25,486 nt of DNA from Alcanivorax sp. (lineage in GTDB: Bacteria > Pseudomonadota > Gammaproteobacteria > Pseudomonadales > Alcanivoracaceae). The notes under the pieces were generated by a model. The model was not told the DNA's origin. It ran no database searches and saw nothing but the letters and a program-made list of their open reading frames with translations. The position numbers were made by a program, and so were the translations under genes. Shown here one piece after another: positions 1 through 7,389 of the stretch (its first letter is position 1; every line of letters starts with the position of its first letter). The stretch is from positions 1 to 25,486 of the forward strand of contig SLJS01000172.1 in assembly GCA_007135015.1 (NCBI GenBank), given 5' to 3'.

Positions 1-1
1 C

Positions 2-121
2 AACGTGAAGATCTCGGCGGAGCTGATTGCCCCGATCGCCATGGAAGACGGCCTGCGTTTCGCGATCCGCGAGGGTGGCCGGACCGTGGGCGCCGGCGTG
101 GTGAGCAAGATCGTCGAATAA
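2..121 (+). CDS. tuf: Elongation factor Tu, C-terminal fragment
   Basis: This is the 3' end of a gene that starts before the window; 39 codons and a TAA stop are visible. The reading frame gives NVKISAELIAPIAMEDGLRF and ends FAIREGGRTVGAGVVSKIVE, the well-known end of EF-Tu (domain 3). EF-Tu carries aminoacyl-tRNA to the ribosome as a GTP complex in the cytoplasm. Its place just before rpsJ matches the str operon / S10 operon junction (fusA-tuf-rpsJ) of gammaproteobacteria. No clear intrinsic terminator follows: the inverted repeat at 127-133/148-154 has no T-tract. Some transcription may therefore continue from tuf into the S10 operon. The assignment is secure; only the length is unknown. 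Confidence 0.96.
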   Translation, partial: NVKISAELIAPIAMEDGLRFAIREGGRTVGAGVVSKIVE

Positions 122-145
122 ATCCGCCGGGGCGGGGATCGGGCA

Positions 146-174
146 TTGCCCCGGCCCCCGCGCGCGGGTATAAT
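146..174 (+). promoter_or_regulatory. Sigma70-type promoter of the S10 operon
   Basis: The -35 box is TTGCCC (146-151) and the -10 box is a perfect TATAAT (169-174), separated by exactly 17 bases. The next bases, TCGCGCCC, form a G+C-rich discriminator, a feature of promoters repressed by ppGpp/DksA in enterobacteria; stringent control is inferred, not shown. Transcription would start near 180-182, giving a leader of about 145 nt before rpsJ. The -35 box lies in the right arm of an inverted repeat (CCGGGGC 127-133 / GCCCCGG 148-154). Confidence 0.75.
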
Positions 175-244
175 TCGCGCCCTCTCGTAAGGAGAGACCG
201 GATCAGGATCAACCGGGGCATCGTTCCCGGGGCCCGATTTCCTA

Positions 245-283
245 CCCACCACCTTTTGTACAGAAAGGGCGGGCGGGTTTTTT
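245..283 (+). promoter_or_regulatory. S10 leader attenuator-like hairpin
   Basis: In the rpsJ leader, CCTTTT (252-257, preceded by CCCACCA) can pair with AAAGGG (264-269, followed by CGGGCGGG) around the loop GTACAG. Six T residues (278-283) follow directly. A G+C-rich hairpin plus T-run has the form of an intrinsic terminator, yet it lies inside the leader of an essential operon, 43 nt before the rpsJ ATG. In E. coli, protein L4 represses its own S10 operon by stabilising a pause at such a leader hairpin. The same role is inferred here. The outer stem is imperfect, with mismatches near 248 and 251. Confidence 0.6.
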
Positions 284-326
284 GCCATCTGAAATATGGC
301 ACGGACAGTTTCGGAGTTTGTTAGCT

Positions 327-638
327 ATGGCTAGCCAGAGAATCCGCATCCGCCTCAAGGCCTTTGATCATCGCCTGATCGATCAGTCGGCCCTGGAGAT
401 CGTGGATACCGCAAAACGCACGGGTGCGCAGGTGCAGGGCCCGATTCCGCTGCCCACGCGCAAGGAGAAGTTCACGGTGCTGATTTCGCCGCACGTGAAC
501 AAGGATGCCCGGGACCAGTACGAGGTCCGCACCCACAAGCGCATGGTCGATATCGTCGAGCCCACGGACAAGACCGTGGATGCGCTGATGAAGCTGGATC
601 TCGCGGCTGGCGTGGACGTGCAGATCAGCCTGGGTTAA
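327..638 (+). CDS. rpsJ: 30S ribosomal protein S10
   Basis: The product has 103 residues, the same as E. coli S10. It begins MASQRIRIRLKAFDHRLIDQ and contains the conserved loop segment ISPHVNKDARDQYEVRTHKR. S10 sits in the head of the small subunit and, as NusE, also joins NusB in antitermination complexes. The ATG at 327 is chosen because GGAG (313-316) lies upstream at a suitable distance and the length then matches the family. The longer frame from the TTG at 282 would start inside the T-run of the leader hairpin. This is the first gene of the S10 operon. Confidence 0.97.
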   Translation: MASQRIRIRLKAFDHRLIDQSALEIVDTAKRTGAQVQGPIPLPTRKEKFTVLISPHVNKDARDQYEVRTHKRMVDIVEPTDKTVDALMKLDLAAGVDVQISLG

Positions 639-691
639 GGCCGTCGGGTCGCCGCGGGCGGCCCGAGGCAGTTCTGGAGAGGTAAGCGACA

Positions 692-1327
692 ATGTCGATT
701 GGTGTAGTCGGTCGAAAATGCGGAATGACCCGGGTCTTCGTCGAAGACGGGCGCAGTATTCCGGTGACGGTCATCGAGGTGGAGCCCAATCGGGTCACCC
801 AGGTGCGCAGCGCCGAGCGCGACGGCTATGAGGCGGTGCAGGTGACCACCGGCACACGCCGGGCATCCCGTGTCAGCCGGCCCATGGCCGGGCACTTCGC
901 CAAGGCGGGTGTGGAGGCCGGACGCACGGTGCAGGAATTCCGGGGCAGCCCGGGTGAGCTCGAGCCGGGTGGAAGCATCGGGCTGGATATCTTCGAAGTC
1001 GGCCAGATGGTCGATGTCCGCGGCACCTCCAAGGGCAAGGGCTATGCCGGCGTGATCAAGCGCTGGAATTTCCAGACCCAGGATGCCACACACGGCAACT
1101 CGCTGGCGCACCGCGCTCCCGGCTCCATTGGTCAGAACCAGAGCCCGGGCAAGGTGTTCAAGGGCAAGAAGATGGCCGGTCGTATGGGCGGCGCGCGCGT
1201 AACGGTCCAGAACCTGGAAGTGGTGCGTGTGGACGCTGAAAAGAATCTGCTGCTGATTCGGGGCGCGGTGCCCGGTGCCTCAGGCACCGACGTGATCGTG
1301 AGCCCCGCAGTGAAGGCGAAGGCCTGA
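692..1327 (+). CDS. rplC: 50S ribosomal protein L3
   Basis: The product has 211 residues, close to E. coli L3 (209). L3 binds the 3' end of 23S rRNA early in assembly and sends a long loop towards the peptidyl transferase centre. The conserved stretch GSIGQNQSPGKVFKGKKMAG is at about residues 144-163. It includes Gln150, the residue methylated by PrmB in E. coli, so modification is plausible. A GGAGAGG-type ribosome binding site is at about 676-682. It follows rpsJ after 53 nt and precedes rplD by 14 nt. Confidence 0.97.
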   Translation: MSIGVVGRKCGMTRVFVEDGRSIPVTVIEVEPNRVTQVRSAERDGYEAVQVTTGTRRASRVSRPMAGHFAKAGVEAGRTVQEFRGSPGELEPGGSIGLDIFEVGQMVDVRGTSKGKGYAGVIKRWNFQTQDATHGNSLAHRAPGSIGQNQSPGKVFKGKKMAGRMGGARVTVQNLEVVRVDAEKNLLLIRGAVPGASGTDVIVSPAVKAKA

Positions 1328-1341
1328 AAGAGGATTAGAGG

Positions 1342-1944
1342 ATGAATCTCAATACCGCCTCTGGAGGAACCGTCTCCGTTTCCGAAGTTGCCTTCGGCAG
1401 GGACTTCAATGAGCCGCTGGTTCACCAGGTGGTCACCGCCTACATGGCGACCGGCCGTCAGGGAACCAAGGCACAGAAGACCCGCGCGCAGGTGCGCGGC
1501 GGCGGCAAGAAGCCCTGGCGCCAGAAGGGCACCGGCCGGGCGCGCGCGGGCACCATCCGCAGCCCGATCTGGCGCGGCGGCGGCAGGACCTTTGCGGCCA
1601 CGCCGCGGGACTTCTCGCAGAAGGTCAACCGCAAGATGTACCGCGGTGCCATGCAGTGCATTCTCTCCGAGCTGGTTCGTCAGGACCGCCTGGTGGTGGT
1701 CGAGGAGTTCGGGGTCTCCGAGCCCCGTACCCGGGAACTGGCAGGCAAGCTCCGGGAGCTGGAGTTGCAGAACGTGCTGATCGTGGCCGAGGACGTGGAC
1801 GAGAACCTGTTTCTTTCGGCCCGGAATCTGCCGCGCGTGGAGGTTCGCGATCCGCAGGGCATTGATCCGGTCACCCTGATTGCCTATGAGAAGGTGCTGG
1901 TGACGGTTCCGGCCCTGAAGAAGCTCGAGGAGTCGCTGGCATGA
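1342..1944 (+). CDS. rplD: 50S ribosomal protein L4
   Basis: The product has 200 residues (E. coli 201). The basic loop that reaches the exit tunnel is visible at about residues 45-75, with RGGGKKPWRQKGTGRARAGT. L4 is an early 23S rRNA binder. In E. coli it is also the autogenous repressor of the S10 operon, acting on both transcription of the leader and translation, so it is the candidate ligand for the leader hairpin at 245-283. The start has an AGAGG motif just upstream. Its stop codon overlaps the rplW start (ATGA), which suggests coupled translation. Confidence 0.97.
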   Translation: MNLNTASGGTVSVSEVAFGRDFNEPLVHQVVTAYMATGRQGTKAQKTRAQVRGGGKKPWRQKGTGRARAGTIRSPIWRGGGRTFAATPRDFSQKVNRKMYRGAMQCILSELVRQDRLVVVEEFGVSEPRTRELAGKLRELELQNVLIVAEDVDENLFLSARNLPRVEVRDPQGIDPVTLIAYEKVLVTVPALKKLEESLA

Positions 1945-2240
1945 ACCAGGAGCGAATTTTCAAGGTGCTGCTCGCACCCCACGTCTCCGAGAAGGCGTCC
2001 ATTGTTGCCGACGAGAACAACCAGTTTGTTTTCAAGGTGGCCCGGGATGCCAGCAAGCTGGAGATCAGGAAGGCAGTCGAGCAGCTCTTCGAAGTGGAAG
2101 TGCAGGCAGTGCGCACCTTGAACGTGAAGGGCAAGACCAAGTTCTTTGGTCGCACCCCGGGTCGTCGTCCGCACTGGAAGAAAGCTTATGTGTCCCTCAA
2201 GCCGGGTCATGACATCGACTTCCTGGCCGCTGGGGAGTAA
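1941..2240 (+). CDS. rplW: 50S ribosomal protein L23
   Basis: The product has 99 residues (E. coli 100). It begins MNQERIFKVLLAPHVSEKAS and contains the conserved VKGKTKFFGRTPGRRPHWKK segment. L23 lies at the mouth of the nascent-chain tunnel, where trigger factor and the signal recognition particle dock. The start codon overlaps the rplD stop by 4 nt, and rplB follows after 13 nt. Confidence 0.97.
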   Translation: MNQERIFKVLLAPHVSEKASIVADENNQFVFKVARDASKLEIRKAVEQLFEVEVQAVRTLNVKGKTKFFGRTPGRRPHWKKAYVSLKPGHDIDFLAAGE

Positions 2241-2253
2241 GGGGTAGAAACTC

Positions 2254-3078
2254 ATGGCGATTGAAAAGTGCAAGCCAACCTCTCCGGGGCGCCGTTTTGT
2301 AATCAAGGTGGTAAACCCGGAGCTGCATCGCGGCGAGCCCTGGGGTCCCCTGGTCGAGGCCAAGACCCGCAAGGGCGGACGCAACAACAACGGGCGCATC
2401 ACGACGCGTCACAAGGGCGGCGGCCACAAGCAGCGCTACCGCGTGATCGATTTCCGTCGCAACAAGGACGGCGTCAAGGGCGAGATTGAACGGCTGGAGT
2501 ATGACCCCAACCGGACCGCCTATATCGCGCTGGTCAAGTACATGGATGGCGAGCGCCGCTACATCCTGGCGCCGAAGGGCCTTAAGGCCGGTGATATGAT
2601 CCAGTCCGGCCAGAACGTGCCGGTCAAGCCCGGCAATGCGCTGCCGCTTCGCAGCATCCCGCAGGGTTCCACGGTGCACAACGTGGAAATGCGTCCCGGA
2701 AAGGGTGGTCAGATCGCCCGTTCCGCTGGCACCTCGGTGCAGGTGCTGGCCAAGGACGGAGCCTACGTGACGTTGCGCATGCGCTCTGGCGAGATGCGCC
2801 GGGTGCACGGCGAATGCCGCGCAACGCTGGGTGAGGTTTCCAACAGCGAGCACAGTCTCCGCTCGCTGGGCAAGGCCGGTGCCAGCCGCTGGCGTGGCAA
2901 GCGCCCGAGTGTTCGCGGCGTGGCCATGAACCCCATCGACCACCCCCATGGCGGTGGCGAAGGGCGCAGCTCCGGCGGACGTCACCCGGTGACCCCCTGG
3001 GGTATTTCCACCAAGGGTCACAAGACGCGTCAAAACAAGCGAACCGGCAAGATGATTATCCGGGATCGCAGGAAATAG
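2254..3078 (+). CDS. rplB: 50S ribosomal protein L2
   Basis: The product has 274 residues (E. coli 273). L2 is needed for subunit joining and lies close to the peptidyl transferase centre. The highly conserved C-terminal region GVAMNPIDHPHGGGEGRSSG is present at about residues 222-241 and contains the conserved histidine studied in E. coli (His229). The end is rich in Lys and Arg, as expected for an rRNA-binding tail. An AAGGGG-like ribosome binding site lies just upstream. The gene is intact, without insertions. Confidence 0.97.
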   Translation: MAIEKCKPTSPGRRFVIKVVNPELHRGEPWGPLVEAKTRKGGRNNNGRITTRHKGGGHKQRYRVIDFRRNKDGVKGEIERLEYDPNRTAYIALVKYMDGERRYILAPKGLKAGDMIQSGQNVPVKPGNALPLRSIPQGSTVHNVEMRPGKGGQIARSAGTSVQVLAKDGAYVTLRMRSGEMRRVHGECRATLGEVSNSEHSLRSLGKAGASRWRGKRPSVRGVAMNPIDHPHGGGEGRSSGGRHPVTPWGISTKGHKTRQNKRTGKMIIRDRRK

Positions 3079-3105
3079 TAGAGAACAGAGCAGAGAGGTC
3101 AGACC

Positions 3106-3381
3106 GTGCCACGTTCACTGAAAAAGGGTCCGTTTGTGGATCACCACCTTCTCAAGAAGGTGGAGCACGCATCCGAAGCCGGCTCGCGCAAGCCGATCAA
3201 GACCTGGTCGCGCCGCTCCATGATCATTCCGGAGATGCTGGGTCTGACGATCGCGGTCCACAACGGCAAGCAGCATGTGCCGGTGCTGGTAACAGAGCAC
3301 ATGGTGGGCCACAAGCTTGGCGAGTTTGCTTCAACCCGTAACTTCCGCGGACACATCGTGGACAAGAAGTCGAGGCGATAG
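3106..3381 (+). CDS. rpsS: 30S ribosomal protein S19
   Basis: The product has 91 residues (E. coli 92) and starts at GTG, with AGAGAGG upstream (about 3093-3099). It begins MPRSLKKGPFVDHHLLKKVE and contains TIAVHNGKQHVPVLVTEHMV and the typical GEFASTRNFRGH. S19 lies in the head of the small subunit, contacts S13 and takes part in bridges to the large subunit. The GTG start is supported by the match to the family N-terminus; no ATG is nearby. Confidence 0.96.
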   Translation: MPRSLKKGPFVDHHLLKKVEHASEAGSRKPIKTWSRRSMIIPEMLGLTIAVHNGKQHVPVLVTEHMVGHKLGEFASTRNFRGHIVDKKSRR

Positions 3382-3390
3382 GTGACGGTG

Positions 3391-3735
3391 ATGGCTACTG
3401 AAACATTGGCCCGCCTGCGCGGGGCGAGAATTTCGGCACAGAAGACCCGTCTTGTTGCCGATCAGATTCGTGGCAAGAAGGTCGAGCAGGCGCTGAATAT
3501 GCTCCAGTTCAGTCCGAAGAAGGCCGCGGGAATCATGAAGAAGGTGCTCGAGTCCGCAATTGCCAATGCGGAAAACAACGACGGTGCCGATGTGGATGAG
3601 CTGCGGGTTTCATCCGTGTTCGTGGACGAGGGCATGTCGCTCAAGCGCATTCGCCCCCGGGCAAAAGGTCGGGCCGACAGGATTCTCAAGCGGACCTGTC
3701 ATATCACCGTCAAAGTGTCGGAAGACCAGGAGTAA
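3391..3735 (+). CDS. rplV: 50S ribosomal protein L22
   Basis: The product has 114 residues (E. coli 110). L22 spans the large subunit and lines the exit tunnel with a beta-hairpin, seen here near MSLKRIRPRAKGRADRILKR. Changes in that loop give macrolide resistance in other bacteria; no such change can be judged here. The ATG at 3391 is preferred to the GTG at 3382, because the sequence around 3382 (AGGTGA) looks like the ribosome binding site itself and MATETLARLRG fits the family start. Confidence 0.95.
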   Translation: MATETLARLRGARISAQKTRLVADQIRGKKVEQALNMLQFSPKKAAGIMKKVLESAIANAENNDGADVDELRVSSVFVDEGMSLKRIRPRAKGRADRILKRTCHITVKVSEDQE

Positions 3736-3739
3736 GCAG

Positions 3740-4429
3740 ATGGGACACAAGGTTCATCCGATCGGCATTCGACTGGGCATCGTCAAGGAGCACAATTCGC
3801 TCTGGTATGCGAGCCCCAAGCACTACGCTGATTACCTGGTCACGGACCTCGAGGTACGCGAATACCTCGAAAAGCGGCTGAAGAACGCTTCCGTCAGCCG
3901 GATCAAGATCGAGCGTCCGTCCGAGAACGTGCGCATTACGATCAGCACTGCCCGGCCCGGCATCGTGATTGGCAAGAAGGGCGAGGACGTGGAGCGCCTG
4001 CGGCGGGAAGTCGCCCAGAAGATGGGCGTGCCGGTACATATCAACATCGAGGAAGTGCGCAAGCCCGACCTGGATGCGAAGCTTTCGGCACAGAATATTG
4101 CCAATCAGCTAGAGCGTCGCGTGATGTTCCGCCGCGCCATGAAGCGTGCGGTCCAGAACGCGATGAAATCCGGCGCCGAAGGGGTCCGGGTGCAGGTTTC
4201 CGGACGTCTCGGCGGCGCCGAGATTGCCCGAACGGAGTGGTATCGCGAAGGCCGTGTGCCGCTGCATACCCTGCGCGCCGACATTGATTATGCAAGTGTT
4301 CGTGCCGAGACCACCTACGGCACCATTGGTGTGAAGGTGTGGATTTTCCGTGGTGAGATCCTCGGTGGCATGGAACAGGTGCAGGAAGAGAGCCAGCAAA
4401 AGGCGCCCAAGAAGCGCGGACGTGGTTAA
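3740..4429 (+). CDS. rpsC: 30S ribosomal protein S3
   Basis: The product has 229 residues (E. coli 233). It begins MGHKVHPIGIRLGIVKEHNS and carries a KH RNA-binding domain with the motif GIVIGKKGEDVERLR at about residues 74-88. S3 lies at the mRNA entry tunnel and, with S4 and S5, contributes to helicase activity. The C-terminal tail is basic (KAPKKRGRG). The frame is open for 180 nt further upstream inside rplV, but that part is only the shifted frame of rplV. GGAG at 3729-3732 precedes the chosen ATG. Confidence 0.97.
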   Translation: MGHKVHPIGIRLGIVKEHNSLWYASPKHYADYLVTDLEVREYLEKRLKNASVSRIKIERPSENVRITISTARPGIVIGKKGEDVERLRREVAQKMGVPVHINIEEVRKPDLDAKLSAQNIANQLERRVMFRRAMKRAVQNAMKSGAEGVRVQVSGRLGGAEIARTEWYREGRVPLHTLRADIDYASVRAETTYGTIGVKVWIFRGEILGGMEQVQEESQQKAPKKRGRG

Positions 4430-4442
4430 GGGATAGCGAACG

Positions 4443-4856
4443 ATGTTGCAGCCTAAACGTACGAAATTCCGCAAGGTCCAGAAAGGCCGGAATCGCGGTG
4501 AGGCCCAGCGGGGCAACAAGGTTTCCTTCGGCTCCATTGGGCTGCAGGCAACCGGCCGCGGTCGCATCACGGCGCGCCAGATCGAAGCCGGCCGTCGTGC
4601 CATGACCCGCCACATCAAGCGTGGCGGCAAGATCTGGATCCGGATCTTTCCGGACAAGCCGATCACCAAGAAGCCCCTGGAAGTCCGCATGGGCAAGGGC
4701 AAGGGCAGCGTCGAGTACTGGGTGGCACAGATTCAGCCGGGCAAGATGCTGTATGAAATGGAAGGTGTCAGCGAAGAGCTCGCACGCGAGGCATTTCGCC
4801 TGGCCGCCGCCAAGCTGCCGGTCAGCACCCGTGTAGTAACCCGGACGGTAATGTAG
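4443..4856 (+). CDS. rplP: 50S ribosomal protein L16
   Basis: The product has 137 residues (E. coli 136) and begins MLQPKRTKFRKVQKGRNRG. L16 lies near the A-site and is added late in large-subunit assembly. The segment EVRMGKGKGSVEYWVAQIQPG contains the arginine (residue 82 here, 81 in E. coli) that is hydroxylated by the oxygenase RoxA/YcfD in E. coli. Whether this organism has that enzyme cannot be told from the window. The gene follows rpsC by 13 nt and is almost joined to rpmC (2-nt gap). Confidence 0.97.
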   Translation: MLQPKRTKFRKVQKGRNRGEAQRGNKVSFGSIGLQATGRGRITARQIEAGRRAMTRHIKRGGKIWIRIFPDKPITKKPLEVRMGKGKGSVEYWVAQIQPGKMLYEMEGVSEELAREAFRLAAAKLPVSTRVVTRTVM

Positions 4857-4858
4857 CC

Positions 4859-5050
4859 ATGAAAGCGAACGAGCTGAGAGAGAAAAGCACCGAGGACCTG
4901 AAGCAGGAACATCTCAAACTGCTGGAGCAGCAGTTCAAGATGAACATGCAGAAGGCTTCCGGCCAGCTGAACAGGACGCATGAGCTGGGGGCGGTCCGCC
5001 GTGACATCGCACGGGTGATGACCATCCTCAATGAGAGACAGGGTAACTGA
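4859..5050 (+). CDS. rpmC: 50S ribosomal protein L29
   Basis: The product has 63 residues, the same length as E. coli L29. It is a mostly helical, Lys/Glu-rich protein beginning MKANELREKSTEDLKQEHLK and containing GQLNRTHELGAVRRDIARV. L29 lies next to L23 at the tunnel exit. Only 2 nt separate it from rplP, and 1 nt from the rpsQ start, so translation is probably coupled. Confidence 0.96.
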   Translation: MKANELREKSTEDLKQEHLKLLEQQFKMNMQKASGQLNRTHELGAVRRDIARVMTILNERQGN

Positions 5051-5051
5051 T

Positions 5052-5321
5052 ATGGCAGAGGCTAAGCAGAAACTGCGTCGCTCGGTCACCGGTGTGGTGG
5101 TGTCCAGCAAGGCGGACAAGACCATAACGGTCATGGTTGAGCGTCGGGTCAAGCACCCGATTTACGGCAAGTTCGTCAAGCGCTCATCGAGAATCCTGGC
5201 GCACGACGAAGAGAATCAGTGCGGCGAGGGCGACCTGGTGACCATCGAGGAATGCCGGCCTCTGTCCCGGCGCAAGAGCTGGAAACTGGTGAGCATTCAG
5301 GAGCAAGCCCAGAAAGCCTGA
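5052..5321 (+). CDS. rpsQ: 30S ribosomal protein S17
   Basis: The product has 89 residues (E. coli 84). The OB-fold protein begins MAEAKQKLRRSVTGVVVSSK and contains the conserved RRVKHPIYGKFVKRSSRILA. S17 is a primary binder of 16S rRNA. The ATG at 5052 is chosen; the frame also opens at 5031, but that would overlap rpmC by 20 nt and add residues not found in the family. This is the last gene of the classical S10 operon. The 46-nt gap to rplN is much shorter than in E. coli, and I see no convincing spc promoter in it. Confidence 0.95.
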   Translation: MAEAKQKLRRSVTGVVVSSKADKTITVMVERRVKHPIYGKFVKRSSRILAHDEENQCGEGDLVTIEECRPLSRRKSWKLVSIQEQAQKA

Positions 5322-5367
5322 CAGGGCGTGCTGTGGCTGCCGCGAGGCAGGATTGGAGAAATAGACG

Positions 5368-5736
5368 ATGATTCAGACCGAAAGCATGCTCGAAGTCGCC
5401 GATAACAGCGGTGCGCGTCGGGTTCAGTGCATCAAGGTCCTGGGAGGCTCCAGGCGCCGCTACGCGGGCATCGGTGACATCATCAAGGTCACGGTCAAGG
5501 AAGCGATTCCGCGGGGCCGTGTAAAAAAGGGTGATGTGGTCAATGCCGTGGTGGTGCGTACCCGCAAGGGGGTACGTCGCCCTGACGGCTCGGTGATTCG
5601 TTTCGACGAAAATGCCGCGGTGCTGCTCAATCCCCAGAAAGCACCGGTGGGCACCAGGATTTTCGGCCCGGTTACCCGGGAGCTGCGTACCGAGCAGTTC
5701 ATGAAGATCATTTCCCTTGCACCGGAAGTTCTGTAA
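5368..5736 (+). CDS. rplN: 50S ribosomal protein L14
   Basis: The product has 122 residues (E. coli 123). It begins MIQTESMLEVADNSGARRVQ and includes GVRRPDGSVIRFDENAAVLL and the end REQ/RTEQFMKIISLAPEVL. L14 forms intersubunit bridges with 16S rRNA and is the docking site of the silencing factor RsfS in other bacteria. TTGGAGAA (about 5353-5360) serves as ribosome binding site. It is the first gene of the spc cluster. Confidence 0.97.
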   Translation: MIQTESMLEVADNSGARRVQCIKVLGGSRRRYAGIGDIIKVTVKEAIPRGRVKKGDVVNAVVVRTRKGVRRPDGSVIRFDENAAVLLNPQKAPVGTRIFGPVTRELRTEQFMKIISLAPEVL

Positions 5737-5751
5737 AGACGGGTGAAGATC

Positions 5752-6066
5752 ATGCGCAAGATCAAGCGGGATGATGAAGTTATCGTAATCGCCGGCAAGG
5801 ACAAGGGTAAGCGCGGCAAGGTGCTGCGGGTCCAGGATAATGGGCGTCTTGTCGTCGGCGGTGTGAACATGGTCAAGAAGCACGTGCGATCCAATCCTCG
5901 CGCCGGTGAGCAGGGTGGCATTATTGACCGCGAAGCGGGTATCCATGAGTCCAATGTGGCGATCTGGAACCCGAAAACAGAAAAGGCGGACCGCGTGGGT
6001 TTCCGGACTGAAGACGGCAAGAAGGTCCGTTTCTTCAAGTCCAATGGCGAAACGCTGGGCGCCTGA
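5752..6066 (+). CDS. rplX: 50S ribosomal protein L24
   Basis: The product has 104 residues, like E. coli L24. It begins MRKIKRDDEVIVIAGKDKGK, a KOW motif, which is the RNA-binding core of the family. L24 is an assembly-initiator protein that binds the 5' part of 23S rRNA. The ATG at 5752 is preferred over the GTG at 5743; the latter lies within the GGGTGAAG that looks like the ribosome binding site. The gap to rplN is 15 nt. Confidence 0.96.
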   Translation: MRKIKRDDEVIVIAGKDKGKRGKVLRVQDNGRLVVGGVNMVKKHVRSNPRAGEQGGIIDREAGIHESNVAIWNPKTEKADRVGFRTEDGKKVRFFKSNGETLGA

Positions 6067-6081
6067 GAGGCCGGGTGAAGC

Positions 6082-6621
6082 ATGAGTGATCTCAAGCAGG
6101 TTTTTGAAAACGAGATTGTACCGAAGCTTCAAAAGGAGCTCGGGTACAGCAATGTGATGGAAGTGCCCCGGGTTACGAAGATCACCCTGAACATGGGTGT
6201 CGGCGAGGCGGCACAGGACCGCAAGGCCATCGAGGGTGCCCTCGATGACATGAGCCGCATTTCCGGGCAGAAGCCGCTGATTACCAAGGCGCGCAAGTCC
6301 GTCGCCGGGTTCAAGATCCGCGAAGGCTGGCCGATCGGCTGCAAGGTCACGCTGCGGCGCCGGCGCATGTACGAATTCCTGGATCGCCTGGTAAGCGTTG
6401 CGATCCCCAGGGTGCGGGACTTCCGGGGCCTGAACCCCAAGTCCTTCGACGGGCACGGCAATTACTCCGTGGGTCTGCGCGAGCAGATCGTCTTTCCCGA
6501 GATCGACTATGACAAGGTGGACAAGCTGCGTGGTCTCGATATCACGATCACCACGTCGGCAAAGACTGACGAGGAAGCGCGCGCGCTGCTGCGGGCGTTC
6601 AACTTCCCTCTGAAGGGCTAG
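6082..6621 (+). CDS. rplE: 50S ribosomal protein L5
   Basis: The product has 179 residues, as in E. coli. The conserved segments ITLNMGVGEAAQDRKAIEGA and RDFRGLNPKSFDGHGNYSVG, and the end FNFPLKG, are present. L5 binds 5S rRNA in the central protuberance and contacts P-site tRNA. In E. coli the ribosomal protein S8 represses the spc operon by binding mRNA around the rplX-rplE junction. I did not establish an S8-like structure here. Confidence 0.97.
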   Translation: MSDLKQVFENEIVPKLQKELGYSNVMEVPRVTKITLNMGVGEAAQDRKAIEGALDDMSRISGQKPLITKARKSVAGFKIREGWPIGCKVTLRRRRMYEFLDRLVSVAIPRVRDFRGLNPKSFDGHGNYSVGLREQIVFPEIDYDKVDKLRGLDITITTSAKTDEEARALLRAFNFPLKG

Positions 6622-6631
6622 AGAGGCTGTT

Positions 6632-6937
6632 ATGGCAAAGGTTTCCATGAAGAACCGGGAGCGCAAACGGGCCAAGCTGGTTGCCCGGTACGCGGCCCGT
6701 CGGGAAGAGCTGAAGGCGATCATCAAGGATCCCCAGGCCGAACCCGAGGCAAAGTGGGATGCACAGATCCGGCTGCAGAAGCTGCCCCGGGATTCCTCTC
6801 CGGTGCGCAAGCGTAATCGCTGCCGGGTAACGGGGCGTCCTCACGGCTATTACCGTAAATTCGGGTTGAGCCGCATCAAGCTTCGCGAAGCGGCCATGCG
6901 CGGTGATGTACCCGGCCTTGTGAAATCAAGCTGGTAG
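6632..6937 (+). CDS. rpsN: 30S ribosomal protein S14, zinc-free form
   Basis: The product has 101 residues, the length of the long, zinc-independent (C-minus) S14 of E. coli. The single cysteine (in NRCRVTGRPHGYYRKFGLSR) cannot make a zinc ribbon, so the protein does not depend on zinc. S14 is a late-assembling protein of the small-subunit head. The start MAKVSMKNRERKRAKL fits the family, and the gene follows rplE by 10 nt. Confidence 0.97.
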   Translation: MAKVSMKNRERKRAKLVARYAARREELKAIIKDPQAEPEAKWDAQIRLQKLPRDSSPVRKRNRCRVTGRPHGYYRKFGLSRIKLREAAMRGDVPGLVKSSW

Positions 6938-6962
6938 CGATAGTGAATCGGAGCGTAGCGGC

Positions 6963-7358
6963 ATGAGCATGCAAGATACCCTGGCGGATATGTTTACGCG
7001 TATTCGCAATGGACAGATGGCGAGAAAGCCCAGTGTGGAAATGCCCTTGTCCAGGCAAAAGAAGGCCATTGCCAAGGTACTCGAGGAAGAAGGTTACATT
7101 TCCGGGTTTGAGGTCACGGGTGAAGAGAAAAAGCCTGTCCTGCGCGTGGAGCTCAAGTACTTTGAGGGCGGTCCGGTCATTGAATCCATCAAACGGGTCA
7201 GCAGCCCCGGTCTGAGGATCTACCGCAGGGCCGAGCAAATCCCCCGGGTCAAGAACGGGCTGGGTGTCATGATCGTCTCGACCAACCAGGGAATCATGAC
7301 GGATCGCACGGCGCGTAAGCAGAACGTCGGTGGCGAGCTTATCGGTGAGGTGTCCTGA
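6963..7358 (+). CDS. rpsH: 30S ribosomal protein S8
   Basis: The product has 131 residues (E. coli 130). It begins MSMQDTLADMFTRIRNGQMA and has the conserved RVSSPGLRIYRRAEQIPRVK and GLGVMIVSTNQGIMTDRTAR. S8 binds the central domain of 16S rRNA and is the known translational repressor of the spc operon in E. coli. A GGAG-containing site (about 6950) precedes the ATG. The 31-nt gap to rplF holds no recognisable signal. Confidence 0.97.
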   Translation: MSMQDTLADMFTRIRNGQMARKPSVEMPLSRQKKAIAKVLEEEGYISGFEVTGEEKKPVLRVELKYFEGGPVIESIKRVSSPGLRIYRRAEQIPRVKNGLGVMIVSTNQGIMTDRTARKQNVGGELIGEVS

Positions 7359-7389
7359 CGAGGGCGCCCGTAACGGATCAGGTGCAGCA

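Noticed and set aside
282..326. TTG start 45 nt before the rpsJ ATG
   Set aside because: It lies in the T-run of the leader hairpin and gives 15 extra residues not found in S10.
5176..6810. 544-residue open frame on the - strand across rpsQ, rplN, rplX, rplE and rpsN
   Set aside because: It covers five certain ribosomal genes and shows no domain.
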